Source: Alistipes montrealensis (GTDB lineage Bacteria; Bacteroidota; Bacteroidia; Bacteroidales; Rikenellaceae). From it: a stretch of DNA of 64,000 bases. This document shows, one piece after another, positions 50,842 to 60,137 of the stretch (positions are counted from its first letter, which is position 1; the number at the start of each line of letters is the position of its first letter). The DNA lies in contig NZ_JAGYXY010000005.1 in NCBI RefSeq assembly GCF_018362775.1, forward strand, positions 105,710 to 169,709. The letters are read 5' to 3'. The translations under genes and the position numbers were made by a program. The notes below the pieces were generated by a model. It saw nothing but the letters and a program-made list of their open reading frames with translations. It was not told the DNA's origin and searched no databases.

Positions 50842-51038
50842 TAAGACACTCGCTCCGGCAGTGCAGGCCAACAGGCCCAGACCCACAGGCGGTTCCCGCC
50901 GTGCAACCTCCCGATTCGTTTCCATTTTCACCAGCCGGATTAGCAAGCGATTGCCAACCAGTTCTTTATTCTCTTTGTTGTGCCCTGCGCACGATAAGGA
51001 TAGTTCTCAATATTTCAAATTTCTAACAATCAACAATA

Positions 51039-51469
51039 TGGAAATGAATCAAAGCCCTGCACAGGACCCGTCTGTACAACCCATAGCCCCCGAAAACCCC
51101 CAACCCGAACCGCAATCCATTCCCGCGTCGGAACAAACTCCTGAATCCCGTTTGCTCTACGATCCTGCGAAGCCGCCCGGATTGCCGAATGCCTGCGGGA
51201 ACTGTTAGCCCCCGCCTTTATCGTTTTGTTCGGCTTGCAGGCGAGCGGGACACCCCGCAGCGAAACGGTATGCTACGATCTGCTTGTGATCGTCGAAAGC
51301 AAATCACGCTATAATTTGGTATGATGCCAAACGCTATCTCAAAATGAAGCTACCAAACATCGGACACAGCGCGCCCTATCTGAATATTTATGTCCTTACA
51401 AAACACGATGTGGAAGCCAATTTCACGCCTTTCATTATACATAACAGCAGATCGGAGCGATATAACAAA
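51039..51469 (+). pseudogene. Decayed nucleotidyltransferase (MNT-HEPN type) fragment
   Basis: It begins with an intact N-terminus (MEMNQSPAQDPSVQPIAPEN). One base is missing near 51169. Shifting frame then restores AECLRELLAPAFIVLFGLQA followed by SGTPRSETVCYDLLVIVESK, a minimal-nucleotidyltransferase motif. An extra base near 51314-51317 breaks the frame again, after which WYDAKRYLKMKLPNIGHSAP and YLNIYVLTKHDVEANF continue. The sequence then runs into the terminator of the LruC gene, with the rest of the protein (the HEPN half) lost. Bacteroides homologues of this layout are fused MNT-HEPN proteins. Two frameshifts and a truncation make it non-functional. Confidence 0.7.
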
Positions 51470-51496
51470 GAAGCCCGCCGTAAAACGGCAGGCTTC
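51470..51496 (-). terminator. Terminator of the LruC lipoprotein gene
   Basis: Stem GAAGCC-GCCGT / ACGGC-GGCTTC with one mismatch and Ts on the leftward side. Confidence 0.75.
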
Positions 51497-51537
51497 CTCA
51501 AAACTGAATCCGGTATTTAGTTGAAGTCGAGGCTGTC

Positions 51538-53559
51538 CTATTTTGCGGGTTTGAGATACCACTCCTTGTTCTTTTCGCCGTTGCTGGTAACCCATCCGGC
51601 AAAGTCGGGATAGCAATCGTCGATTTTGACGTTTTCCGCCGGAATCCGGTAGTCGGTTATCGGCAGGTCGATGGCGAAGGGATGCAGGTCGGAGGTCACG
51701 TAATAATACGGTCCGACGAGATTGCCGCCCTTATCTACCGTGCTCTTGTCGTCGCTGGTTGCGAAACCAGTAAGGTCGGCCAATGTCGTGGGGACGTAAT
51801 TGGTCAGGTGAACCTCTTTGCGAACGGCGCCCGGGGTGAACCCCTCCTTGCCGTTGCTCACGCAGATAAACGGATTGTACAAAGTCTTTCGGGTTGCCTT
51901 GTCCATCGAAATGCTTCCGTCCAGCTCCATGGTAACCGTAATCGGTCCTTGTTTCAGAGCATCGTCGATGTTGTCGAAGAGCATGACCACGGCTTTGTCC
52001 TGCTTGGTTTCGAGTCCGTTTGCAGTCAGTGCCGAAGAGGTATTCTTATCCACGGTCACGCTCTTGACGGCTGTCGCCGGTATATCCAACTGGTATCCGA
52101 ACGCATTGTTCAGAGTGCCGCCATCGTGCAGCGGAGTGAACACATCCTCGATGGCGATCAGTTTGTTGTTTTTGTCCGTCGTAAAGGTCGTCTTATAAGC
52201 TACCACTACGTCGTTCATGTCGTAGTCGCCCTGGCTGGGCCACAGGTCTTCGAAAGCCAGCGTCCCTTCGAGCGGATCACCCACCACGGGCGGATACTCC
52301 TCCTCACCGGGATCGATCACCGGCCGGTCCGGATCGACGATGGCGTCCCCGGGATCGGATTCCAGATAGAACATCACATCCTTGTAGTCATTATCCGCGC
52401 CGTCCTCGAAGCCGATGACCGTCTTGGTGCTTTTCGTGTCATAAAGACTTACACAGACGCGCTGCTCCGGACCATACATATTGTTGAAAATGCTGTTCGA
52501 GCATTTGAATCCGGCAAAGTTCGTGGGATTTACGATTCGGCTCCAGCCGACGTTGAACCCCTTGGGCATAATGAACCAGCCGACCGTAATGCCTGCCGGG
52601 AATTTGTCCGAGGGCTGGCCGTCTTTACCGTAATATTTCAGTTTCACCTGCATTCCGGGTTGCATGGGCGGGAAATAACCCGACATAAGGTCCTCGCTGC
52701 TGTTGTACATCGAACAGTTCGGGAACACGACATACTTGGGCAGATCGAGGAACGCGTCCAGGGTCGTGGGCGGATTCTTCGTGTCGTAGCAATAGTATCC
52801 GATGGAATTGGTCCACTGGGCCAGTTCGGAGAGGAATACCAGCGTCAGGGAGGCGTCTTTCGTCAGTTTGATATTGACCAGTTCGGCCGGTTTGGCATAT
52901 TGGGAATTGTTCGTACCGGGGAGCAGGACATGCTGGATGCGGTTCATCAAGCCTTCGGGAACTTCGGCAAGGGCTGCTTCGAGATAGTCGGGCTTGCCGT
53001 TTCTGTCGTAACCTCCCAGGGATGTCTGGATGTTAAATACATTCTCCGGAGTCGATCCGCCGCGTGTCGAAGAGGCCGATGCTGCCGTCGTTTTATCCGC
53101 CTGCTGCGCCTCGGATTCCAGTTTTTTCAGAAAAGCATTCAACTCGAACGAAATGCCCGATGCGGTCACTTCCGTTTCCACGCAGGTGGGCAGGCCGTAG
53201 GATTCGCTGTACAGCCACACCTTGTCGGCAGCCGTCGGAAGATTGACCACACCTGCATACCTGGAGTTGTCGTCGGTGTAGGCCTTCAGGATCGACTGGA
53301 CATCCTCTTTTTTGACCGTTGTTCCGTCTGCCGATTTCCCCAGCGGGTTTTCCGTGTAGACCTCGAAAAGGGCTTTGTTCCCCTTCCTGGAATAATCCAC
53401 CGAAAGCGGAATATTGACCGTCGTGGCGTAATCGAAAGTACCTTCGCCCGGTTTCGGGATGTCGGGGCCTGCATCCGGATGTTTGATACACCCGGTTAGC
53501 AATGCCGTAAATGCTACGGTTGCCGATAGCAACAAGCATAAGTTTCGTCTTTTTTTCAT
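51538..53559 (-). CDS. LruC domain-containing lipoprotein
   Basis: 673 residues from ATG at 53559 (MKKRRNLCLLLSATVAFTAL then LTGC, lipobox Cys). An N-terminal region of about 30-230 is followed by a segment with IGFEDGADNDYKDVMFYLES, the Asp-rich motif of DUF4114-like domains. The LruC domain opens with LAFEDLWPSQGDYDMNDVVV (about 430) and continues through a DUF4842-like C-terminus. The repeated Asp-rich motifs suggest calcium binding. LruC proteins are surface-exposed and large in Bacteroidetes and Leptospira; their ligand is unknown. It has its own terminator. The AraC regulator upstream on the same strand is a candidate controller. Confidence 0.9.
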   Translation of the reverse strand: MKKRRNLCLLLSATVAFTALLTGCIKHPDAGPDIPKPGEGTFDYATTVNIPLSVDYSRKGNKALFEVYTENPLGKSADGTTVKKEDVQSILKAYTDDNSRYAGVVNLPTAADKVWLYSESYGLPTCVETEVTASGISFELNAFLKKLESEAQQADKTTAASASSTRGGSTPENVFNIQTSLGGYDRNGKPDYLEAALAEVPEGLMNRIQHVLLPGTNNSQYAKPAELVNIKLTKDASLTLVFLSELAQWTNSIGYYCYDTKNPPTTLDAFLDLPKYVVFPNCSMYNSSEDLMSGYFPPMQPGMQVKLKYYGKDGQPSDKFPAGITVGWFIMPKGFNVGWSRIVNPTNFAGFKCSNSIFNNMYGPEQRVCVSLYDTKSTKTVIGFEDGADNDYKDVMFYLESDPGDAIVDPDRPVIDPGEEEYPPVVGDPLEGTLAFEDLWPSQGDYDMNDVVVAYKTTFTTDKNNKLIAIEDVFTPLHDGGTLNNAFGYQLDIPATAVKSVTVDKNTSSALTANGLETKQDKAVVMLFDNIDDALKQGPITVTMELDGSISMDKATRKTLYNPFICVSNGKEGFTPGAVRKEVHLTNYVPTTLADLTGFATSDDKSTVDKGGNLVGPYYYVTSDLHPFAIDLPITDYRIPAENVKIDDCYPDFAGWVTSNGEKNKEWYLKPAK

Positions 53560-53758
53560 GGCTGTTATTGTCTGTTGTCTATATCGCAACGTCATCCGGT
53601 TTTTCGGACAGGGTGCGATATAAAATATTATTTACCGACACAAAAATAAATGCAATAATCCGATGAATAATTATCCGGTAAATTATTGCCATGAAATAGT
53701 GAAACCCGAGCATTTTTTGCCGAAAAGAGGCCGAAATCCGGGTGAATATCGGGCGCGA

Positions 53759-54655
53759 TCAGAAAAAGATTTTTTTACGGTATTGGGAAGGAGTCATTCC
53801 GGTGTAATGGCGAAAGAAACGGCTCAAGGTCGACTGGTCCGGGAACCGGAGCCGCGCGGCGATCAATTTCAGGTCCATCGACGATTCACGCAGCAACGAT
53901 TTGATCTCGATGAGCATATAGCGGACGATCCAGTCGCGGGCCGAATGTCCGCTGATACTCCGGATCAGCGTGGTCAGGTATTTCGGGGAAACGCCCAGTT
54001 TCTCGGCATAGTAGGCCACATCCTTATCCGGGGAGTGATCCTCAAGGACCATGTGCAGGAACCGATAAGCGAACTCCTCCTTGCGTGTATACTGGAATTT
54101 GTGGCTGTGCGAATCCGGTTCGGTGACATAAAAAATGTAGCGGTCCCAGAAAAAGACCCTCAGCAGCTGCATGATCGACTCCCTGCGAAACTCCTCCGGC
54201 ACGAACCTGGCCCGATATTCCAGCAGGTCGCAATAGTTCTGAAAACGTCTGATATTATCGGGAGCAGGATCCGATGCGACATGTTTGCCCATAAAGAAAA
54301 AGAAATCGGGCGTAACTCTCCACAGGGAACTGAGGCTGTCGGTGAACATCTCCTCCGACGTTCGGAAGAACGTGATGCGGAAATCACCGCTGATCTCCCG
54401 GATCGATGCGAGCTGCCAGGGAAGCAGGAGAAAAACCATCCCCTGCTGGAGCGTAAACCTCCTGTTGAAAACAGTTATAATAGCTGAGCCCGATACGCAG
54501 ACACCGCCGATCACCTCTTGCAGGTAGGCCGGACACCCGGATATCGGCAAAGCCTCAAGTTCCGTATGAATACTGAACTCGGCTTCGATTCCGAACTTCC
54601 TGCCGGACGCCGCAGGTCCGGTTTCAAACCGGTCTGTTTTCTTTTCTGTAGCCAT
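53759..54655 (-). CDS. AraC-family transcriptional regulator
   Basis: 298 residues. The N-terminal half (about 25-190) is a cupin-like sensing domain (GSAIITVFNRRFTLQQGMVF, then LLLPWQLASIREIS). The C-terminal AraC pair of helix-turn-helix motifs covers about 200-298: AYYAEKLGVSPKYLTTLIRS, LIAARLRFPDQSTLSRFFRH and YTGMTPSQYRKK. The -7 box TATCTTTG is at 54691-54684 on the minus strand. It lies 200 bp upstream of the LruC lipoprotein gene on the same strand and is divergent from the histidine kinase operon, either of which it might control. Confidence 0.92.
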   Translation of the reverse strand: MATEKKTDRFETGPAASGRKFGIEAEFSIHTELEALPISGCPAYLQEVIGGVCVSGSAIITVFNRRFTLQQGMVFLLLPWQLASIREISGDFRITFFRTSEEMFTDSLSSLWRVTPDFFFFMGKHVASDPAPDNIRRFQNYCDLLEYRARFVPEEFRRESIMQLLRVFFWDRYIFYVTEPDSHSHKFQYTRKEEFAYRFLHMVLEDHSPDKDVAYYAEKLGVSPKYLTTLIRSISGHSARDWIVRYMLIEIKSLLRESSMDLKLIAARLRFPDQSTLSRFFRHYTGMTPSQYRKKIFF

Positions 54656-54683
54656 TGCCTCTATAAGCGTATCTTATCGTGTG

Positions 54684-54691
54684 CAAAGATA
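54684..54691 (-). promoter_or_regulatory. -7 box of the AraC gene
   Basis: TATCTTTG on the minus strand, 29 bp before the ATG; no strong -33 element. Confidence 0.6.
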
Positions 54692-54868
54692 ATAGCTGTT
54701 TTTGCAATATTTCTGCCGTGATTTCGCCGGTTAAAAGCAATAATCGACCGAATGGTAAATAAAATGCGGTTTTGCATTAATTTTAGCACACTTAAAGTCG
54801 GTAAAGTGTAACGTTCCGACTCTGCAGAGGCTTGAATATAACGATATTTCCGAGCAAAACCAGTTATT

Positions 54869-56398
54869 ATGTGTGCGGCGACTACATACCCCGAAAATAT
54901 GGAAACGGACGCGATGCAAGAAGAGGAGCGCCGAAAGAACATCCAAAATATCCCGGACGACCTGCTGGACGGATTGCAGAGCAGCGTTGTGTTTTTCGAC
55001 AGCGAAGGCGCCGTATTTCGGACAAACGAACCGGCCCGCGCAGACCTGCGTCTGACAGAGGAGATTACAGGCCGCAAACTCACGGAACTGATATCGGTCA
55101 CATTTCATAATAAAAATATTCTGCCGGATATCGTCGCAGCATTCACCGATCCTGCAATCGGGAAAATGTCCGTTCCCAAAGACGCCATTCTCAGCACCGA
55201 CGACGGGAAAACCGTGTTTTTTATCACGGGGACGATCTCGCGTCTGGACGGCGGCAATTTCATGTTCTCATTCCGCAATGTGGCGGATGAAATGACGAAT
55301 GATTCCATGGTGGAGATGGCGCTCAGGACGAGCGGAATCTTTCCGTGGTTTTATGATTTCGGACTCGGGGCCATGGTGATCGATCCGCGGTATTACGAAT
55401 ATACGGGGATTCCCACCGAAGACGGTACGATGACCATGGAAGAGTATTCCTCACGGCTTCATCCCGAGGATCGGCAAGGTGTTTTCGACGCCCTGGCCAT
55501 GCAGCTCAACGGAGAGCATTACCCCTATCGGGTTTCGTTCCGGCTGCGCCGCGGCGACGATACCTACGAATGGTTCGAAGCGCAGTCGACGTATCTGGGC
55601 GAAGTGAACGGCAAACCCTACCGGATCGTGGGTATCTGCATGAGCGCACAGGCGCATAAGGATATCGAACAAGCATTGACCGACGCCAAGAATAAAGCGG
55701 AGCAGAGCGATAAGCTCAAAAGCGCATTCATCGCCAATATGAGCCACGAGATCCGCACGCCCCTGAATGCGATCGTCGGTTTCTCGAACCTGCTCGCAGG
55801 CGGAGAGGCCGAACCGGACAGCGAGGAAGCGCGGGAATACGCGGCGCTGATCAGCAGGAACTGCGACCACCTGCTCACACTGGTATCGGATATCCTCGAC
55901 CTCTCCCGCATCGAATCGGAATCGATCGAATACAGCTTCGCGGAATATGCCCTGGGACAGTTGTTACGGGACATTTACCTCCGAAAAACCGGCTCCATCC
56001 CCCGGAGTGTCGATTTCAACCTGCTGCTTCCGCCGGATGACATCAGGATCACGACCGACACCATCCGCCTGCGGCAGGTAGTGGAGCACCTGGTGGACAA
56101 TTCGGTCAAATTTACATCCCGAGGGCACATCGATTTGGGTTATTCGTTTTCGAGCGACGGGGAAAGCGTCAGGATATTTGTGGCTGACACCGGTTGCGGC
56201 ATCCCGGCCGATCAGACCGAACGGATTTTCGAGCGCTTCTACAAGGTGGATAATTTCACACAGGGCGCCGGGCTGGGCCTGTCGATCTGCCGAACCATTA
56301 TCGAGCGTCTGGGAGGAACGATCAGCGTTTCGTCCCGGCCTAAAACGGGAGCCCGTTTTACGCTGAAACTGCCTGTTAACAGGATAAAAAACGTGTAA
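54869..56398 (+). CDS. PAS-domain sensor histidine kinase
   Basis: 509 residues (ATG at 54869; ATG at 54899 or 54914 would also fit). No membrane helix, so it is cytoplasmic. Two PAS regions: about 25-135 (GLQSSVVFFDSEGAVFRTNE) and about 140-265 (MALRTSGIFPWFYDFGLGAM, then PYRVSFRLRRGDDTYEWFEA). A HisKA domain follows with phospho-acceptor His293 in MSHEIRTPLNAIVGFSNLL. The HATPase domain has VEHLVDNSVKFTSRGHIDLG, VADTGCGIPADQTERIFERF and GAGLGLSICRTIIERLGG. The downstream hybrid kinase starts 4 bp later. No response regulator with a DNA-binding domain is adjacent. Confidence 0.94.
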   Translation: MCAATTYPENMETDAMQEEERRKNIQNIPDDLLDGLQSSVVFFDSEGAVFRTNEPARADLRLTEEITGRKLTELISVTFHNKNILPDIVAAFTDPAIGKMSVPKDAILSTDDGKTVFFITGTISRLDGGNFMFSFRNVADEMTNDSMVEMALRTSGIFPWFYDFGLGAMVIDPRYYEYTGIPTEDGTMTMEEYSSRLHPEDRQGVFDALAMQLNGEHYPYRVSFRLRRGDDTYEWFEAQSTYLGEVNGKPYRIVGICMSAQAHKDIEQALTDAKNKAEQSDKLKSAFIANMSHEIRTPLNAIVGFSNLLAGGEAEPDSEEAREYAALISRNCDHLLTLVSDILDLSRIESESIEYSFAEYALGQLLRDIYLRKTGSIPRSVDFNLLLPPDDIRITTDTIRLRQVVEHLVDNSVKFTSRGHIDLGYSFSSDGESVRIFVADTGCGIPADQTERIFERFYKVDNFTQGAGLGLSICRTIIERLGGTISVSSRPKTGARFTLKLPVNRIKNV

Positions 56399-56402
56399 AT
56401 TT

Positions 56403-59150
56403 ATGAGCAGCACTGCGACCCTCCCTAAAATAGCCAATCTTCGGAACGTCATCTGTGAAGCGATACCCGATATGCTGATTCTCTGCGACGGTGATGGGAC
56501 TGTACTGGATATTATCCATCCCAAACCAGAAATCGTCTCGGCAAAAGATGCCCCAATGCTGATCGGCCGCCGCCTGACGGAAAAGGGTCTGAAAAATGTG
56601 ATCGACATCGGCTATGAACAGATTCAGAGCGTGATACGCACCAAACGATCGTCCCGGTTCGTATTCAGCCGTTCGGGCAACGATGACGGCAAACCGTATC
56701 ATTACGAAGCATCCCTGCTTTATCTGAAAACGGATCATATCCTGATTCAACTGCGGACTATCGACAAAGAATTCGTTACCCGAATCGAATCGCAGCACCT
56801 GCACCGCTTTTTTGCCGAGGTGCTGGACAACATAGCCATTCCCATTGCTGTCAAGAGTATGGATACCGGGCGCTACGTCTACTGGAGTAAAAAGGCGGAG
56901 ATATTCGGGCACACGACGGCCGAGATGATCGGAGGCACGGAAGAGCTTTTTATGACTGAAGCGATGGCCCGGGAAGTGCAGGCACTCGACCGCAGGTTGT
57001 TCGAAGGCCATGAAAAGCAGTATCGGGGCATTGAAAAACACATGACCGTCGACGGGAACGAACATACGTTCATGGTTACGCGCACCCAGTTTGAGTTCGG
57101 CGGTGAAAACCTGATTATGAACAGCGTGCTCGACATCTCCGAACTGACCCAGACCCAGGCGTCGCTGTTGCAGGCCAAGCATGAACTCGCCTCCAAGAAC
57201 ATGATTCTTTCTTCGGTCCTGAGTCTGGCGAATGTCATTCCGTGGGAGTGCGACCTCGAAAAAAAGATTTTTTATTGTGATTACAACGGTTATCACCACG
57301 AAAACGCGGAAGCTCCCGACGCCCAGGGACGCTATGTGATCCCGATGGACCGCTATTTTGCCGGTGTCCATCCCGACTACCGGAAAGACGCGGTAAAAAT
57401 GATCGAAGATTTATCCCGGGACGAGCGTGACGAATTCTGCGATACGTACCGTGTGCATTGGTTCAACGACCGGGAATGGGAATGGGTGCAGGTGCAGAGC
57501 AGTGTGGCCCGGCGCGATGCCGACGGGCGCCCTGTTGCATTGATCGGCTCGGCGCAGCGCGTTACCGAACAGAAAACGACAGAACTGGCCCTCAGACGGG
57601 CCATGGAAGAGTTGGATGAAAAAAATGCCATGCTCTACTCAGTGCTGAGCATCGCGCAAATAGTCCCTTGGAAGGGGGACCTGGCGACGGGGAAGTTCTC
57701 CTGCAAATACGACATTTACCATTCAGAAGAGGCTGCCGGGCCCGATGAGAACGGAGAATTCACCCTTTCCTTCGACGAGTTTTTCGCCCGGATAGCCCCC
57801 GATTACAGGACACATGCCATCGATCAGTTCGACGACCTTATCGAAGGCCGCATATCGGAGTTCCACGAAGTGTATCCGATACACTGGTACAATGATCGGG
57901 AATACGAATGGGTAGAGACTTTGAGTAATATTTTCAGATCAGGAACCGGCGTTAAACCCCGGCAACTGATCGGCTCGGCCCGTGTGGTCACGGCCCAGAA
58001 ACACCTGGAAGAATCCCTGCGTGAAGCCAAAGACGAGGCGGAGCGCAGCAACACGCTCAAAAGCGCTTTCCTGGCCAACATGAGCCACGAAATACGCACC
58101 CCGTTGAATGCGATCGTAGGCTTCTCCGAACTGCTGGCGGAGTCGGAAGAAGAATCCGAAAAACAGGAGTACCTCAGTATTATCCGGAACAGCAATTCCC
58201 TGCTGTTGCAGCTCGTAGGGGATATCCTCGACCTGTCCAAGATCGAAGCCGGAACGCTGGAATTCACCTTTGCGGACCATGACCTGAACGGGATTATGAA
58301 CGAATTGGAACAGACTGCCCGACTGAAGGTGGACAGACCCGGCATCGAAGTGGCCTGCACACACCAGGAGACAGGCTGTACGATCCATACCGACCGCGGG
58401 CGTCTTTTGCAGGTACTCCATAATTTCATTAACAATGCGGCGAAGTTCACACAAAAGGGACATATTCATTTCGGATACAGGAAGCATCACGACGGACGCT
58501 GGTATTTTTATGTCGAGGATACGGGATGCGGCATCGCTCCCGGCATGACAAATTGCGTATTCGACCGTTTCACCAAACTCGATCCTAAAGCCAAAGGCAC
58601 GGGACTTGGCCTTGCCATAAGCAAGAGCATCATCGAACGGCTGGGCGGTGAAATCGGCGTCTTATCGGCCGAAGGGCAAGGCTCCACATTCTGGTTCCTG
58701 CTGCCTTCAAGAAGCATTTCGGCCCTGGGTTCCGCGGCGGATCCTGCCGAAATAACCCCCAAAGTTCCCTGCCCGGAAACCGGAGAGGCAATCCTGCTGA
58801 TCGCCGAAGACGATCCGGCAAACTACAAACTTCTGGAAGCGATGCTCAAAAAACAATATACGCTGCTGCACGCCTGGAACGGACGCGAAGCCATCGATTT
58901 GTTTAAAAAGCATCGTCCGTGCATGATCTTAATGGATATCAAGATGCCGGAAATGGACGGTTACGAAGCAACTGCCGCCATCCGGAAATTATCGCCCGAC
59001 ATACCGATCGTGGCCGTAACGGCTTTTGCTTATCCTGAAGATATGCGCCGGATCCTTTCCTGCGGCTTTGACGGTTGTTTGCCCAAGCCGGTTAACGCGG
59101 ATAATCTGAAGCAGAAAATCTCGGAACTGTGTCCGGGTAAAATGGATTGA
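56403..59150 (+). CDS. Multi-PAS hybrid histidine kinase with C-terminal receiver
   Basis: 915 residues, cytoplasmic. PAS-like regions lie at about 15-130 and 135-255. A tandem pair of PAS/PAC repeats, about 266-405 and 408-545, is clearly duplicated (SVLSLANVIPWECDL vs SVLSIAQIVPWKGDL; VHWFNDREWEW vs IHWYNDREYEW). HisKA has His562 in MSHEIRTPLNAIVGFSELLA. HATPase has NFINNAAKFTQKGHIHFG, DTGCGIAPG and GTGLGLAISKSIIERLGG. The receiver domain (about 797-915) has phospho-acceptor Asp845 in MILMDIKMPEMDGYEA and Lys in CLPKPVN. The domain order suits phosphorelay or cross-talk with the preceding kinase. Confidence 0.95.
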   Translation: MSSTATLPKIANLRNVICEAIPDMLILCDGDGTVLDIIHPKPEIVSAKDAPMLIGRRLTEKGLKNVIDIGYEQIQSVIRTKRSSRFVFSRSGNDDGKPYHYEASLLYLKTDHILIQLRTIDKEFVTRIESQHLHRFFAEVLDNIAIPIAVKSMDTGRYVYWSKKAEIFGHTTAEMIGGTEELFMTEAMAREVQALDRRLFEGHEKQYRGIEKHMTVDGNEHTFMVTRTQFEFGGENLIMNSVLDISELTQTQASLLQAKHELASKNMILSSVLSLANVIPWECDLEKKIFYCDYNGYHHENAEAPDAQGRYVIPMDRYFAGVHPDYRKDAVKMIEDLSRDERDEFCDTYRVHWFNDREWEWVQVQSSVARRDADGRPVALIGSAQRVTEQKTTELALRRAMEELDEKNAMLYSVLSIAQIVPWKGDLATGKFSCKYDIYHSEEAAGPDENGEFTLSFDEFFARIAPDYRTHAIDQFDDLIEGRISEFHEVYPIHWYNDREYEWVETLSNIFRSGTGVKPRQLIGSARVVTAQKHLEESLREAKDEAERSNTLKSAFLANMSHEIRTPLNAIVGFSELLAESEEESEKQEYLSIIRNSNSLLLQLVGDILDLSKIEAGTLEFTFADHDLNGIMNELEQTARLKVDRPGIEVACTHQETGCTIHTDRGRLLQVLHNFINNAAKFTQKGHIHFGYRKHHDGRWYFYVEDTGCGIAPGMTNCVFDRFTKLDPKAKGTGLGLAISKSIIERLGGEIGVLSAEGQGSTFWFLLPSRSISALGSAADPAEITPKVPCPETGEAILLIAEDDPANYKLLEAMLKKQYTLLHAWNGREAIDLFKKHRPCMILMDIKMPEMDGYEATAAIRKLSPDIPIVAVTAFAYPEDMRRILSCGFDGCLPKPVNADNLKQKISELCPGKMD

Positions 59151-59170
59151 CGGTCAAAATCGGCTGTGGA

Positions 59171-59430
59171 CTATTCTGTGTACTTAAATAAAGAACGTTT
59201 TAAAACAGCCCGATATATCGTAAATTCCGGGAGCAGGCTCTGTCCCTCTTCGTTCCCTAAATCGTATAAAGGTTTAACATGATGAACTTCAATAAAATTT
59301 CTACCATAATCTCCATATACTTTCTCAAAATCAAACACACAAGCCATATATTTTGTACCATGTATTTTTATGGCATTTATTGCTCTCAAATTTTGTGGTA
59401 TATCTTGCCTATTTCTTTCACTGTTGTTCG
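59171..59430 (-). pseudogene. Remnant of an HNH endonuclease
   Basis: Minus-strand translation gives SERNRQDIPQNLRAINAIKI then HGTKYMACVFDFEKVYGDYG and NFIEVHHVKPLYDLGNE, which matches the core of small Bacteroidetes HNH nucleases. The two Cys pairs that normally bracket the domain are incomplete. The C-terminal part (expected CPNCHRMIH-like) is replaced by unrelated sequence (EGQSLLPEFTIYRAVLKRSL), and a stop codon lies before the conserved start. It is AT-rich. Interpreted as a leftover of mobile or defence cargo. Confidence 0.65.
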
Positions 59431-59431
59431 T

Positions 59432-59640
59432 CTATGGTGTGGTAGTCGGCCTGCGCACCGGCCTGCTGTACTTTGAGGGCTCGTAATATCGACCGACAAC
59501 TTTTGGAGCGATAAAACGCTTTACCGAGGCATCGCGCGCAGTCCATTCACGGTTACGCACATGAAAATCGGGGCTTCGCCCGCTTTGTTGAGTTTAGTCC
59601 TGCGGATGTAAAAAAGCAGGCTGAAAGTAGTCCTTTCCAT
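59432..59640 (-). pseudogene. Remnant of a tyrosine integrase N-terminus
   Basis: ATG at 59640 opens MERTTFSLLFYIRRTKLNKA then GEAPIFMCVTVNGLRA, the arm DNA-binding start of Bacteroidetes tyrosine integrases. It stops at 59521, but a frame change there continues with ASVKRFIAPKVVGRYYEPSK before ending at 59432. The core-binding and catalytic domains are gone. It lies about 240 bp from tRNA-Ser, a common integration target. Confidence 0.7.
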
Positions 59641-59820
59641 AGACACTTATTTTAAGGGTACAAAAATAATATCCCAAGCGTCTTATATCAAGATGTAAAG
59701 CAATGAAATACAGCGCATTATTAGCAATTCGGCGTACTTATCCGATCAAAAATCCGGTACACCGGATAGGCCACTCCCGACCTGCGTTACTCTGCTTTTT
59801 AATGCCTATGGACTAAACAC
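59641..59820. other. Stretch without a gene beside the element remnants
   Basis: 180 bp without open frame or repeat of note, lying between the integrase remnant and the tRNA-Ser terminator. Confidence 0.5.
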
Positions 59821-59821
59821 A

Positions 59822-59856
59822 CAAAACCCCACAAATAATTAATTTGCAGGGTTTTG
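59822..59856 (-). terminator. Terminator of tRNA-Ser
   Basis: The arms CAAAACCCC.CAAATA and TATTTG-like/GGGTTTTG form an AT/GC mixed stem just beyond the tRNA 3' end on the minus strand. Confidence 0.65.
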
Positions 59857-59879
59857 CTGTTTTATTCGTCGTACTTCGG

Positions 59880-59964
59880 CGGAAGGAGAGGGATTCGAAC
59901 CCCCGGAACCTTGCAGTTCAACGGTTTTCAAGACCGCCGCGATCGACCACTCCGCCATCCTTCC
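59880..59964 (-). tRNA. tRNA-Ser(UGA)
   Basis: 85 nt class II tRNA: acceptor stem GGAAGGA/TCCTTCC, discriminator G, anticodon loop CTTGAAA (anticodon UGA), a long variable arm and T arm GGTTCGAATCC. CCA is not encoded. The 3' end faces the integrase remnant. Confidence 0.95.
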
Positions 59965-60083
59965 GGGCACAAAAGTAGTACCGATTTTCCATTCCGCCAA
60001 ATCTTTACCCCGATTTATCGTCCATACCGCCGCGCCGAAAATCAAATTCGGACAATAATTTTCGTCTTTATCCGAAATTTGCA

Positions 60084-60091
60084 TATCTTTG
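60084..60091 (+). promoter_or_regulatory. -7 box of the HU gene
   Basis: TATCTTTG, about 47 bp before the HU ATG; weak upstream element. Confidence 0.6.
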
Positions 60092-60137
60092 TCAGTGAGT
60101 TAGGACCTAGAGGTTATTTTCTTCACGCAACGATGTT

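Larger units (their letters stand above)
50561..51038. other. AT-rich intergenic region with repeats and a rightward promoter
   Basis: Holds a rightward promoter (50636-50668) and three copies of TGACAAACACTA, two of them forming a 14 bp inverted repeat. From about 50840 the sequence becomes GC-richer. I see no intact gene. Confidence 0.6.

Noticed and set aside
50713..50946. 77-codon minus-strand frame in the repeat region
   Set aside because: It crosses the inverted TGACAAACACTA repeats and has no recognisable domain.
48712..59964. A complete integrative element between the AT-rich genes and tRNA-Ser
   Set aside because: No second copy of the tRNA 3' end was found, and GC-rich kinase, AraC and LruC genes lie between; only remnants are supported.
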